From: Lineus longissimus
Lineage: Eukaryota; Nemertea; Pilidiophora; Heteronemertea; Lineidae
Assembly: GCF_910592395.1 (NCBI RefSeq)
Contig: NC_088308.1
Span: 11,177,001-11,241,000, forward strand
DNA length: 64,000 bases
Reading direction: 5' to 3'
This document shows, one piece after another, positions 36,471-47,821 of the stretch (the stretch's first letter is position 1; every line of letters starts with the position of its first letter). The position numbers and the translations under genes are program-made. The notes under the pieces are model-generated. The model worked only from the letters and a program-made list of their open reading frames with translations. It was not told where the DNA came from and did no database searches.

Positions 36471-36903
36471 AATGGGTAAGATACCTGTAAAAGACAGAGC
36501 AAAACAGGCACGACAGGAAATTAACTATTATGCATTGTACTGAGCACTTTAGAACTGTCCACAAATATGAAATTCCCAACAACACCTTTGAGAAATGAAA
36601 TGGTAATTGCACAATGAACAACGTGAAAAACTTTGAAGAAATAATGCGAAAATATGGCTGGCAGCAGTAGTTCCACAGCATCAACAAAAGACTAGTCATT
36701 TTGACTGAATATAAAAATAATTGCAAACACACAAAAATACAGACAATTTGAACGAATAATGGGGAACTTTGTTGCTACATGTAGCAGCAGTAGTTCAATC
36801 AACATAACATTATATACTATGATAGACCCTTTAACTGATTGTCATGTCATTGAAAATGTATATTTCGAAGGGGCTACCCAAAAGACAGACAGCAGAGCTG
36901 TTC

Positions 36904-38680
36904 TTATATCTCACTTTCGCTGTCTGAGTCATCACTCCATTCTGGTCCAGAATCCGTGTCAATGTCAGTATCATCATCATACAAGTCTTCAGTTTGCCCG
37001 CCGGCGTCTTCATCAGTATTCTCAGATCCCTCACTCCTACGATCACCTCCAAAAAGGTTGTCAGGTTCTGCAGGCCCAGGATACCAATCAGGTGTGTAAT
37101 ATCCATGTTCATCCTTCCATCCGTACTGCAGTGGATCCAAATCATGATCTGGTTGTGGAGAGTCCGCATTACCCCAGACAATAGACACGTAATGTGCACG
37201 GCGAGTCTTATTTGACAGAGCTTTTCCACACGGTGGTAGTAGTGCACAGTCAACCTTTTTGACATTGGCCATTGGGTTTTCCTGAAATATCAGAATAGAC
37301 AGTGATAGATTTGGTAGGTGAACATTACATTTTTACGATTGAAAAGGATACGGATATCCTTGGTACCCGGTTATACCGGTACTGACATAGTCTTGAAGGG
37401 GAATGGCCTCTTATAAAAGGAGATTCGAAATGGTTCCAGCCACATAACGCGGCGTCCGACATCCGCCATTCGTCGGTGGGGCTTTAAGGTTTATAGATCG
37501 GTAAACTTACTATTGTATTCTCCAATTATTCTGAAGAACATCTCACCTGGTTAATTTTTCCTGTCATTTGAACCAGTTTGTTGTGCCTTGCTCGATTCAC
37601 TTCCTTCACGTCCTTCATTCCATACAGGGAGCACACATACTCCTCCGCTTTCTTTTGACTTGGTTCTTCTCTTGATGACATACTGCTAAACAACTTGATC
37701 AAAGTCCCATCGTTGTTGTTCTCCAGCAGCTCGTAGGGCTTGATCTTCCCCTTCCTGTAAAACGACGACGTGAAATCACAGCCTGTGAAGGCGTGTAGGC
37801 CAGGCAGTGCAGCTGAAAGTCCGGCTTGTTTCAACTCTAAGGCATTGGCAATGCTTGTTATGTCAATGTACCTGCGGCTGTTGCCTGAACCGCAGTCCAT
37901 GATGATCGGCTTCAGTGGTATCCCGCTCATTATATTCCGCCCAAGCATCCCCAAGATTATCACGATGACATCAGTGTCCGAGGCTCGGATGAGGAGACTA
38001 CCAATGACCGAGGCAGCATGGAATGCTATAAGGGTATCTGCTTCCTCATGGTTTCCTTGCAGTGAGTCTGGAGAGTTGACAGTCATCTTGCAGCTGGTTT
38101 GACTGAATACTATGCGGAGACAGTTACCCCCATACGAGACGAGAAGTGTCTTCGTTCCAAGGATGGCCCCGTACTGGTCCTTCTGCCACTCAATCATCAA
38201 GAATTTGGCCAGCTGATCCTTGAAAATGCCATTCTGCAGCAACTTCTGGCAACTCTGTTTGGGAGCTTGCTCACTACCACTTATGATGAAAGGTTGATCT
38301 TCAGCCCCACGTAATTTTCTTTCACTTTCTTTAAGGGAAGAAGGCAGATACTTGTCAAACAAGACATGAATTTCTTGTCCATGCGCAATGCTTGAGCAAA
38401 CATGGCCCAACAGACCTCTTGCAAGATTCCCGTATGAGGATATGTTTCCAACAGCTGAAAGATATGAGTGAAGCAGCAGACCACCATCAATCAATGTGGC
38501 ATCAATGTGAGGCAGTGTTGTCATTCCGTCTTGCATCGACTCCAGCTTGTCCAAGAGCTTGCTTTTCGTGGTCTTGAGCAGTGAACCATCAGGTTGAGCA
38601 ATGGCTAGTGGAAAATCGGTGATGGGGTAGCTAACAACATGTTCCAGGTCGAAGTTGGTCTCTTGAGAAATAACGACCAC
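36904..38680 (-). CDS. Academ XPG/FEN-like nuclease region plus acidic last exon
   Basis: The frame 38680-37547 carries PIN/XPG-type nuclease signatures: IDGGLLLHSYL, VLFDKY...ERKLRG (basic), HEEADTLIAFHA, RASDTDVIVIIL, and PGLHAFTGCDFTSSF. These Asp/Glu clusters are the metal ligands expected in FEN-family nucleases. The donor CAG/GTGAGA at 37547 joins in phase 0 to the acceptor before 37281. The last exon 37281-36904 (ENPMANVKKVDCALLPPC..., RAHYVSIVWGNA, then a very acidic tail) ends in TGA/TAA-side stop at 36904. The region overlaps the transposase ORF end in the -1 frame and is most simply its continuation after a one-base change. The candidate own start (MVVISQETN, 38680) falls inside conserved sequence, so an independent protein is less likely. 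Confidence 0.75.
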
Positions 38681-41600
38681 ATCCGGATAAACTTGTCCCG
38701 TTGACTGTTGACTACTGGAATGGCTTTAGAACTAGCTGATCGTTTGGTCTTCGTGTTCTCACTCGCAAAGTTATTCACTTTTCTCCGCTTTATTGGCTTC
38801 AATAATCTGGAGCTATCGTCAACACACTCCTCCCTAAACTTCTTCTGCAGTTCATGACCGGTTGGCAAAGATTTTGCGAGGTACTCTTGGGTTGTAGCAG
38901 AGGCTCCCTTTCCTGTGGCAATGTTCAGCAGGATTGCAGACGTGGAGGCAGGTCCAGAGAATGGGTCACAGGATTCAGTCACTGCATCTAGAAGAGCTTG
39001 AGCCTGACGGTTATCTTTCTTGATTCGACTTGGACGAAGCTGTGTTCTCGGTTGCTCTTCTGGTAGGAGTCCTGTCAGTCGCCTCAGCTCGGTTACAGAC
39101 ATTCCTCGTTGGGTGGAGGTAATGCACCAACGACGAATTGCACTGGTCGAATTCTGGAATCCAACAATTCCCTTCATCGGGGAAGCAGCATCCCTGTTAA
39201 CGGTTTGCTCCAGTGTTAAGTCGATCGCTGACCTTGAAAAGGCTTTTGATGTTCGACGAATGGAAAATGCCCCCTTTTCAAGGACAGAGCGAATTCTGGG
39301 GTCTGCTCCTTCAAGCTTGCTCAGGAAAAGCACTCCCCAACGAGCGTAGTTTGGGCGGTTGAGTCCGAAAAAGACGTCGATGATTGTTGGCAGAATAGTG
39401 ATGTACCCCTCAATGTCATTGGTTCGTAATGCTCGCATCAGTTCTCTGTGTATGCGATTAATCAAGTACACATATCCTCCCCAGTACTGAGCCGTTGGAC
39501 CAAGTGTACCCTCCATGGCATCGGTGAAGTACTTCTCATATTGCATCATATGGTCTCGGAATATCTGACTTGTTTCAAGGAATGGTTCCATATCACTACA
39601 TTCGCTAGGGGTATCTTTCCACCAGGTACTCAGTGCGTCTCGCCTATCATGTGAGAGAGTTGACATGAAGCTACTGTAAAGTTTCCTTTCCATCACCAAG
39701 GCCAAGATTTCGTGGACTCTGGAGCAGCGATTGTAGTACTTGCCTCGGATAAACCCGTTAAGTGAACCCTCTGCCAATATCTCGCATTCTGTCAGCAGGT
39801 GTTCAGCCCCAGATTCGTTGATGTAGGTTCCAACAGCTCCATAAAAGGCCAGCTCGAGGTGAAAGTTCCCTAACAGTATCAGCAGACGATCAAATAGTGG
39901 TGCTTGAAGCGACTGAATCGAGTAGGCTTTTAGGGCAACTGCAAGGTCATATGTTACCACGGCATAGTCCTGTTTCGTCTCAACTGCTACCTTCATGGTT
40001 CTCTTCATAGTTTCCTGGACAACATCATTTCTTGTAGGAGATGCCGGTATGGGATCCATGTAACAAATCTTGTGCTTTGGAAGGTTGTCCTGTACAAACT
40101 GTGAAAAGAATCCAACGAAAAGAGGCTGTGGCATTACTTGGGATAGCATTAACCAATAGTAATCTATCATACGTTGAGTGACTGCTGCCGGAGTTGGGTT
40201 GTCTGAAGCTGAAATATCAAAACTGGCTTTTCGTAACTGACGGTGCATTGGGGCAATCTCGCGCGCTCGTCCATCGAACTGTCGCCTGTTTCTTCCATTT
40301 CGTACTGCAACTGGCCGGACAATTTGTTCAGTTTCGCTGGTTACGTTTTGGTAGCAAAGCCCAACCGTTGCATGCAGGATGTCTTTTCCATCCAGTGTCT
40401 CTATATTGACATCATAATTGTCCCAGGCAAGTCCTGTTCCAAGATCTGGCTTCAACTGAATACCATCTGGTGCATCATGGTCAGACTCCTCGGTTGAAAA
40501 CGCGAACTCTGTTTCTAATGCCTTAACCTCATCATAACTCAGGCTATATCCAAGACGGTTTAGAATGCGAAGAATCAATTTGGATCCTGTCAGTGTACCA
40601 AGTCCCAAGCCAAGTACCGTTTGTTTCCATGGACGGACTGATCCTCGGGATGCATTGAAAACTGCATCTGATGTCAATGCCATGACTTTCCTGTCCACCG
40701 TATCCTTGTTGGTATCACCAGTAGGTTCGCGTAGTCCACAGAGTAGGGTTTTGAAAAACAGCATCAGGTCGTCAGGGAGGTCAGGCGAGCAGGTCTTCAA
40801 TGTCTCAACTGATGTAGGGGTTGGTGTTCTCCATTTAGGCATCTCCGCAATTTCATTCCGAAGGTATAGGGCTGCACTCCGGATGATGGTCTGCCGCTTC
40901 TCTTTCTCATTATGTAGGCTTGCTCTGGCGTCACCCTCTGATAATGCTGAGCTGTACATGAAATTTCCTTTACGGGAGTCTAAAAGTGAGATGGATAGGC
41001 GTTCCTTAAATCTGTCTCGTAGTTTCCTTGTCAAAGCCTGTGGTAAGTAGCTATCAATAGTCTCCTCCGTTCCTTTGTTACCAAGGTATTCTGCCTTGTA
41101 CATTTCAAATAATGAGGAAACAAGCATAGCCTGACCATTTTCGATCACCTCCATCTCAATGAATGCGGCAATAGTGATGAATGTGTCAGCATGTAACTGC
41201 CTGTTTGTATTCGGTGCTTTCTGCTTCTGATGAGCTCCCTCAACCTCCTTGAAGAAATCACGGCGACAGGATTTGTGATATTGAGCTTCTTTAGCGATTA
41301 GATCGATACCACCTAAAGCTTTGATCAGGTCGTTGGTACTCTGAGGGGCTGCTGCAAGAATTTTGTCACACCCATCTTTTGTAAGACAATCAGACAGAGT
41401 CTCTTGTTTTTGATTTATGGTCTTTCGTACTTTTCCACAGAAGATGCAGGAACCTTTTAGCAAACCCCTAGCATCACTCTGTGGAAGTGAACTTCGTTTT
41501 CTAGTATCCGGCTTTTTCAAAGGAGGTTCTTCTGGGCTCTGACAAGATGTTCGTTTAACAGCAGTGAAATTCTTGTAACAAGGTTTCGCATGATACAGTG

Positions 41601-42168
41601 CACCGCCACGGTCTGTTTTCAAGTTAATTTCTGTAGTGACATCCCGGTATTTGTCAGTTTTAAGTTGCAATCTAAACACAGCTATTTTCTTGATGGCTGC
41701 CCAAGTTTTATCATCAAACTCTTTCAAGCTGGACCCATCACTGGTGTTGCATATGATGCAGGATCTCTGGGGTTCTTCATGCGGGTCATGGTCCCTGCTA
41801 GTGCTACTCTCAGCATCAGCCTCCTGAAACAGACAGAGAAATTTGTGGTCAGGTACAGTAGTGATGAGGTCTAGATAGGAATAGGAAATAAGGAATTCAC
41901 ATGCTCCCAACGACCCTTTAAATACTGCAAAGACTTTTTACTGGGTATCGTTATTGTTATCATGCATTCCTTTTTGTGACGATGACAGTCACTCTTCTAA
42001 TCACCTTGCCTTAATGCCTCGAATGCTCTTAAATTAGCATTCGATCGGAATTTGTTTAAGATTTTATGAGATGAAGGATTGATCAAAATAGTTGTGGTAG
42101 GCCTTTCCAGCATATTAACTATATGAGCTTACCATTTGGGCTTCAGTAGCTGGATTTTCATCATCCAT
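38605..42168 (-). CDS. Academ-like transposase, N-terminal and core region
   Basis: Exon 1 is 42168-42133 (MDDENPATEAQM, donor GTAAGC). Exon 2 starts at 41824 (EADAESSTSRD) in phase 0, replacing the artificial upstream MGACEF start of the long ORF. Two Cys/His clusters lie near the N-terminus (CIICNTSDG...YHAKPC and CIFCGK...YHKSC), probable DNA-binding zinc fingers. The core contains LGLGLGTLTGSKLI and GLAWDNYDVNIETLDG, recognisable from Academ-type proteins of marine invertebrates; WDNYD may hold a catalytic Asp, which is an inference. The frame runs about 1,070 codons to a stop at 38605, but after the GGG run at 38697-38699 the conserved sequence switches to the -1 frame (nuclease). Otherwise intact. 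Confidence 0.78.
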
Positions 42169-42821
42169 TTCTCCTTCTATAAAGGTTACATGTATGAGCA
42201 AGCTGACGACATCTTTCTTGACATATTACCTATATTAGAAGCAACACGAACCCAGATAAGTGGCAGAATAGACTATGGTCACGGTTGAAAGTTAGTCCAA
42301 GGAATAAGCGACTATCAATATCGAAATCATTTGAGGAACTGCTTTTATAATAATTAGTGCAGTTCAGTATCATCCACTAAAATTAATAGGAAAGACCAAT
42401 GTACATGTATGTAAGATGTTACTATTTATAGATAAGCAACATCTGGCCTAAACAACACATGTCTACATCCTTCTGACATAGCTATCTCCAAGCTTGCTAT
42501 GGATACCTCATGACCTGTTGGCCTATTATGTACTGCTATATACACATGCTGCATTGATCTTGGGATCTCATGCAGTGATGGTGATCATGATGTTGACAAA
42601 GGCAAGGCCTCTCTGATATTCTTATTTCTCAGACAACATTTACTTACCTATAATGCAGCTTCCAAAATGATGTAGTTTTTGTCACTGCTCATTGAAACAA
42701 GTGAAATTGGGGAAAACAAATGTAGGTTAAGATTTGTGATTCCTCCCTGTAGCTTTTTTTGTTGTTCTTGTTCTTGTTGCTGTTAAAAGGTGGCTTCTGC
42801 CTTTAAAACCAATATATTAGG
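42169..42821. promoter_or_regulatory. Probable 5' region of the Academ-like transposase gene
   Basis: It lies between the start codon at 42168 (minus) and the right inverted repeat, so any internal promoter and 5' UTR should be here or in the repeat. No specific core element is assigned. Confidence 0.35.
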
Positions 42822-43555
42822 ATGGGGGGGGGGTCTGGCAGGGCTGTTGCAATGGACATTTTGTCTGCCATGGATAATTTTGTATTCCCTATGGTGTGCT
42901 TGATCATTTAAACTTGGTTTCAGCTGGTACCTGCAATATCCGGGCTAGCCTAGCTGTACCCCAGGGCCTATTTGGGGGGTCTGGCAGGGTCACAGCAATG
43001 GACATTTTGTCTGCCATTGATACTTCGGTATTCCCAATGGTGTGATTGATCATTAAAACCTGGTTTCAGCTGGTACCTACAATATTTAAGCTAGCCTAGT
43101 TGGACTCTGGGGGCGAGGGGTCAATTTTTGGGGGTGTCTGGTACTGCTTGTGCAACGGACAATTTATCTGGAGTAACCTGTTTTACACACAGTGGACAGT
43201 GCTTAATCATTTGGCATTAATTTTACTTGGTATCTCGCTCGTCTATGCTAGCCCATTTTTTGGGCCCTTTTTGGGGGGTCTGGCGGACCCTTAGCGACGC
43301 GAAAAATGTCTGTCTTTAGCACTTTTGATGTATGTTTAGTAGTAAGCACAGAGTGTTATTGGTTACAAGTGGTATCTCAGTCAACTATCTTGGGACCATT
43401 TTTAGGTCCTTTTGGGGGGTCACCAGACCCACATGCAACGGGGGGTACCCGGCAGACTGCCACATCTATTCATCTCAGATGACCCTTTACCCACTCCCAC
43501 ACTCAGATATTGGTACCTAGTTCAACTAACCCGAGGGCCCTGGGCTGCCGGTCTA
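42822..43555 (-). repeat. Right terminal inverted repeat of the Academ-like element
   Basis: Inverse of 35272-36006, with the same five-subunit structure and GGGGGGTCTGGCAGGG blocks. Differences between the two ends are few, suggesting recent insertion. Confidence 0.88.
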
Positions 43556-44508
43556 TATATACCCGACCACACCCCCTCTGAAAATTAATGAAAGTGTGTG
43601 GAATTTGTTGAAATCAATAGAAAATGGTCGTTTTGGCTTGAAAGTCATGTTGCCAAAGTTTGAAATTGATAACACATTTTCTTCAATGATTTTTGAGAGC
43701 ATCTTCGTTTTATAGTTCGGGAGTTCTTCATTTTATAGTTTTTCTAATGGCAAAATAACAATGAATGGTCACTAATAATCAATTCATACTATGTGATCAT
43801 GTGCAGTACCCTTTAAAGATACATCTTCCCCAATTTAGACGTAATACGTCAATAAATGAAAATAATTCCTGTACATAATGTTGATTTTGTGTACATTAGG
43901 CCTATATACCCGACCACACCCCCTCTGAAAATTAATGAAAGTGTGTGGAATTTGTTGAAATCAATAGAAAATGGTCGTTTTGGCTTGAAAGTCATGTTGC
44001 CAAAGTTTGAAATTGATAACACATTTTCTTCAATGATTTTTGAGAGCATCTTCGTTTTATAGTTCGGGAGTTCTTCATTTTATAGTTTTTCTAATGGCAA
44101 AATAACAATGAAGGGTCACTAATAATCGACTCATACCATGTGATCATGTACAATATCCTTTAAAGATACATCTTCCCTTAATTTAGGCGTGATACGTCAA
44201 TAAATGAAAATAATTCCTGTACATAATGTTGATTTTGTGTACATTAGGCCTTATATATCTGACAACACCCCTCTGAAAATAGTGATAGTGTGCGGAATTG
44301 TTTCAAATGACTTTGTTCTCAATGACTTTGTTTCTCAGAAATGTGAAAATGATAAAATCAAATGCCCGACTGTTGAAGATGTAAATTTTCTGACCTCTGC
44401 ATATAGATTCTGCAATCTTCAATCTTCATTATATAGTTTTCCACCTTTTGCTGACCTCTGCATTATATAGATTCTGCAATCTTCAATCTTCGTTTTATAG
44501 ACACCCGT
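43556..44508 (-). repeat. 347 bp tandem array B, right part and its terminal unit
   Basis: Continues array B after the Academ-like insertion (matching positions 43856 and 44203, 347 bp apart), then a diverged terminal unit containing duplicated AGATTCTGCAATCTTCAATC segments, ending GTTTTATAGACACCC near 44503. This end mirrors the start of array A at 9034, so both arrays share the same defined terminus. Confidence 0.85.
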
Positions 44509-46363
44509 TGATAAAGTATGGAATTAGTGAAACCTTGGAAACACTGATAAACCTTGTAATATTCAATGTAAACCATGGAATCACTGTGCAAATAGCGCGG
44601 GAAATCGGGTGCGTTCCTTCCACGATTTATACCCTCCCAACTGACAGTCTCGTCCCAGCTGACTTTATTGATAGCAATTTGCCAGTTAGTTCAGAAGCCA
44701 ACATTTTTAATGTGGAGGATGACGTCATCAATTGGCAATGCGCTGTGGTCGTTAAAATATTTTATTTCTCTTCAATGGAAGCAAAAATTAGTTTTTATGA
44801 TTGTTTTGTATTCCATAGACGATAAAGTATTATGCTCGGTACTAGATGCACGAGATCATAGGACAAACACACACGTGAATAAAAAAAACCGCTTAGAACT
44901 GGTGACGTCACAAAGATCTCTGCATCCCTCGATGCGTACTGGAAGATGTAAGAAATCGCTCACGGCGAAGGAAATTTTCATCCGCAAACTTCGGTAATAA
45001 ACATACATGACTAGTACCCGGCTACTTTAATGCCCATTTGATTGATTGGAAGATGTGTTGTTGTTCCTGGTCCAACCTCTGAACATCTGAGTTGTGATTT
45101 TATTTGATCTGGGTTAAAGGATTCATGTTTGACTACAGTACAAGTATTTTTCAGTATGTAAACCCTCAGTCGTCGAGGATGGGAGCATGTCCCAACACTC
45201 ATCTTAATACACGGCTTTGATTAATTGATTGAAAGATGAGTTGTTGTGCCTGTTCTGACTTGTCCAAACATCTGGGTTGAGTTAATTTTGCCTAATTATT
45301 CGATGTAACCAACTAATCTTTTTTGTTCACATTGTTGAAATAAAGGCCTAAAATTGTTGAAATTAAAATTATTGTATACTCCTTTATCAGCAGGTCTCTC
45401 TGCAAGAATGGCCCAAACCAAAGGACAGAGAGGAGGGCCCTGGGCACAAAATAGCCACAAGGGTTATTTTAGTGGATGTATTAAATTTGTTCCTATCCCA
45501 TCACTTGAAAAGGGACAGTTCAGAAAAGAGCCTAGAAAAGAGTCTACAGTTGTACACACCATACATTCCGTGGATGAGAAATCGGCTAGGAGCCGTCCTT
45601 GTAATTCCAAAGACGGCGCTCGGCTTTGGGCACGAGCTAGAATTTGCCGCACGTGGAAAAATAAAGTCTTCGTCAAAGTTCGAGACCGTTTATTGGATTC
45701 TGGAAGAATTACACATTCACAGGGGCGTATTAGCTTGATGTCGCAGCGGGGGGGAGGGGGTCGTTCGCTCGTTTCCATGGGCGACAAAGTCGCAAAATGT
45801 GAGCGCCGAAGGCGCAAAGCCCCGAGAGGAACAAAGGAACTCCGCCGTTCTTCTATTCACTATAACCATGGAGGTATTATAAAGACCTCCATACTATAGC
45901 AAAAAGGACAGGACCTAGATTCCTGGAGGGACTTGCATTTCATTTACGGGCATCGGTACTGCATGATGTAGTCAATTTTCTCTGTATCACCCTGTATGAA
46001 CAGACCGATCCGTAGTTCAAATAGGCCCCGCGTGGTGGTGGCGTATTTATAAGCGGAGAGCTATTGGTCCATATTATGGGTGTGTGGTGGGCGTGTCTTC
46101 CCATATTTGGGAGATCAGTACTGTACACTGGAGGCGAGGTACAACTGGGTTGTTCTAAAATATAGACTATTGAATCGGATATGCGACAGATATCTAAATT
46201 ACCATAAAATTCCGATCTGATCATGTAAGAATAAGCTCCAAATGTTAATTCGTAACCACGTTAGGTTCGAATGGCTTTACTTCATGTTTTTATGCATTTT
46301 AAGGAGTGTTTCCAAGGTTTATCAGTGTTTCCAAGGTTTCACTAATTCCATACTTTATCACCT
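44509..46363. mobile_element. Inverted-repeat element, about 1.85 kb, no transposase
   Basis: The left end (from about 44511) GATAAAGTATGGAATTAGTG, then AAACCTTGGAAACACTGATA, is repeated inverted at about 46312-46359. It begins directly at the end of array B. ORFs inside (for example 45354-45899) overlap on three frames without recognisable motifs. The host family is unknown. Confidence 0.55.
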
Positions 46364-47334
46364 ACCAGCACATGATGTCTGCACAAGAAGATTCTGTGTA
46401 GTTTGCAACCGTAACTGGCTCTATGCCATTAACCCTTTCTGAGATAATGAAGATTTTGTGACAAAAACGCTGCAAATCCCCTCAGATTTGTATTGGAAGG
46501 CGGTGACCTAGATACTGTGCAGGTAAAGCTCTCTACAGCGAGATGCGTACGCATGTTTCAATATGTGCAGTCAGTCAGGATATTTATGGCCAACTGAGCT
46601 CATACATGAAGGATTGGGGGTCTTTATCAAAGATTATGGAAGAGATTACAAAAATAACATAAAAATCCTAAGCAAAAATGTGCATTTGTCTTGACTATCG
46701 AACAAACTCTATGGAATTGCAAGTTCATGGGCTCATTTGAATTTTTGAAAAGGCACATAAAATAAAAAGAGTTTTTTTAATCTTTTTTGAAATGTTTGGT
46801 ACATAATGAAGGGATGGAATTAGGTGCATCCAAATACAACAGATATATGACCAACTAAATATACCATACTCTGCTGAAAACCGCATTCAAATATCTTATT
46901 TTATCTCTCTGATATTTTAAAAAAACGGTGGACATTTACTTTCTGGTAGGTCTGTACATGTGAAGCTGCCAGACAGTTCAAAATCCAAAGCAGCCGCACT
47001 TACCCCATCCTACCTCATACCCCTCAAACTAATCAACAAAGATGACACTAGATCGTATGAATCCCTCCTATTGCAGAAGACAAATTGGTCCCCAACGCCA
47101 CCGCTAAACAACTGGAAGACGTTGGTATAATTACCGCCATGTTTACCATTAAAGGTATAACGGCTTTTGATTTCTCTAAACCATTCTTTTCATATAATGG
47201 CAAGTTTACTAACTTAATAAGGTATACACTGATACACATATTTTGGTGACCTCGGGGGGGGGGAACATCTGCCACCCAGCCCCCCCCCCCCCCCCCGCTA
47301 GCTACGGTTTTCGGTTGCAGGGACTCAGCGCCAA
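46364..47334. other. Intergenic; dispersed repeat and poly-G/poly-C tracts
   Basis: A copy of the 459-545 repeat lies at 46874-46960. Homopolymers (poly-G at 47254-47263 and poly-C at 47280-47297) frame a short hairpin-like segment. No gene supported. Confidence 0.5.
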
Positions 47335-47821
47335 GAAAATTAGATGTGGTGAACTTTCATATCAAGCCCATAACCGGTAAATTAATCCCGATTTCTGCAG
47401 TCGTCATGCCAGTCATTTCGACAACAATGCAAAATTTGGTAACTCGTGTTGTTTCTAATCTGCCCTACTTGAAGCATCTCTGACTAGCTCACCAGCCATC
47501 AGATATCAAGTCGTTCGATACCTCAGTCCTAATCGGTGCAGATTATTATAAGGATATCGTCGAGGACCAGATAATACGGGGCCAAGGCTCAACTGCAGTT
47601 GCATCCAAACTAGGCTATTTGCTGTGGGACCAACAAGTTAGAAGGATTATTCTGAAAGCGAGCAGAAAACCACAGCTTTCCATGACCATGTCATGGTGAA
47701 AACAACAACTCTCCTGATCTAATCGCCAGATTCTGGGAGTTGGAATCAATTGGAATCAAGGATCACATGGATCCCGAGGAACTTAAACCATCTGACCTAG
47801 ATACTTTCAAAGATAATCATC
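47335..47821 (+). pseudogene. BEL/Pao retrotransposon fragment (protease-RT junction region)
   Basis: The translation gives KLDVVNFHIKPITGKLIPIS, then VMPVIS, VSNLPYLKHL followed by an in-frame stop, FDTSVLIGADYYKDIVEDQI, SKLGYLLW and further on LIARFWELESIGIKDHM. The LIGADYY...IRG...SKLGxLL and RFWxLESIGI motifs are typical of BEL/Pao polyproteins between the aspartic protease and reverse transcriptase. Stops and frame changes show it is dead. It is cut at 47821 by the next element. Confidence 0.75.

Larger units (their letters stand above)
35272..43555 (-). mobile_element. Full-length Academ-like DNA transposon, 8,284 bp
   Basis: The ends TAGACCGGCAGCCCAGGGCC and its exact inverse bound the element. 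The flanks read CCTAT and TATATACCCG; the uninterrupted array reads CCTATATACCCG, giving a 3 bp TAT duplication. Repeat arithmetic agrees: matching array positions 35222 and 43856 differ by 347 + 8284 + 3. The minus-strand gene inside encodes a zinc-finger transposase-like protein and an XPG/FEN-like nuclease. That combination, with 3-4 bp duplications, is known for Academ transposons. The only obvious coding defect is a one-base frame change at 38697-38699. A smaller MITE sits at 36207-36470. Confidence 0.82.

Noticed and set aside
36831-37265. 144-codon ORF overlapping the last Academ exon
   Set aside because: Shadow frame of the acidic exon 37281-36904, which fits the splice phase.
45354-45899. 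181-codon plus ORF
   Set aside because: Three frames are open over the same GC-rich stretch; no motif; lies inside a non-coding inverted-repeat element.
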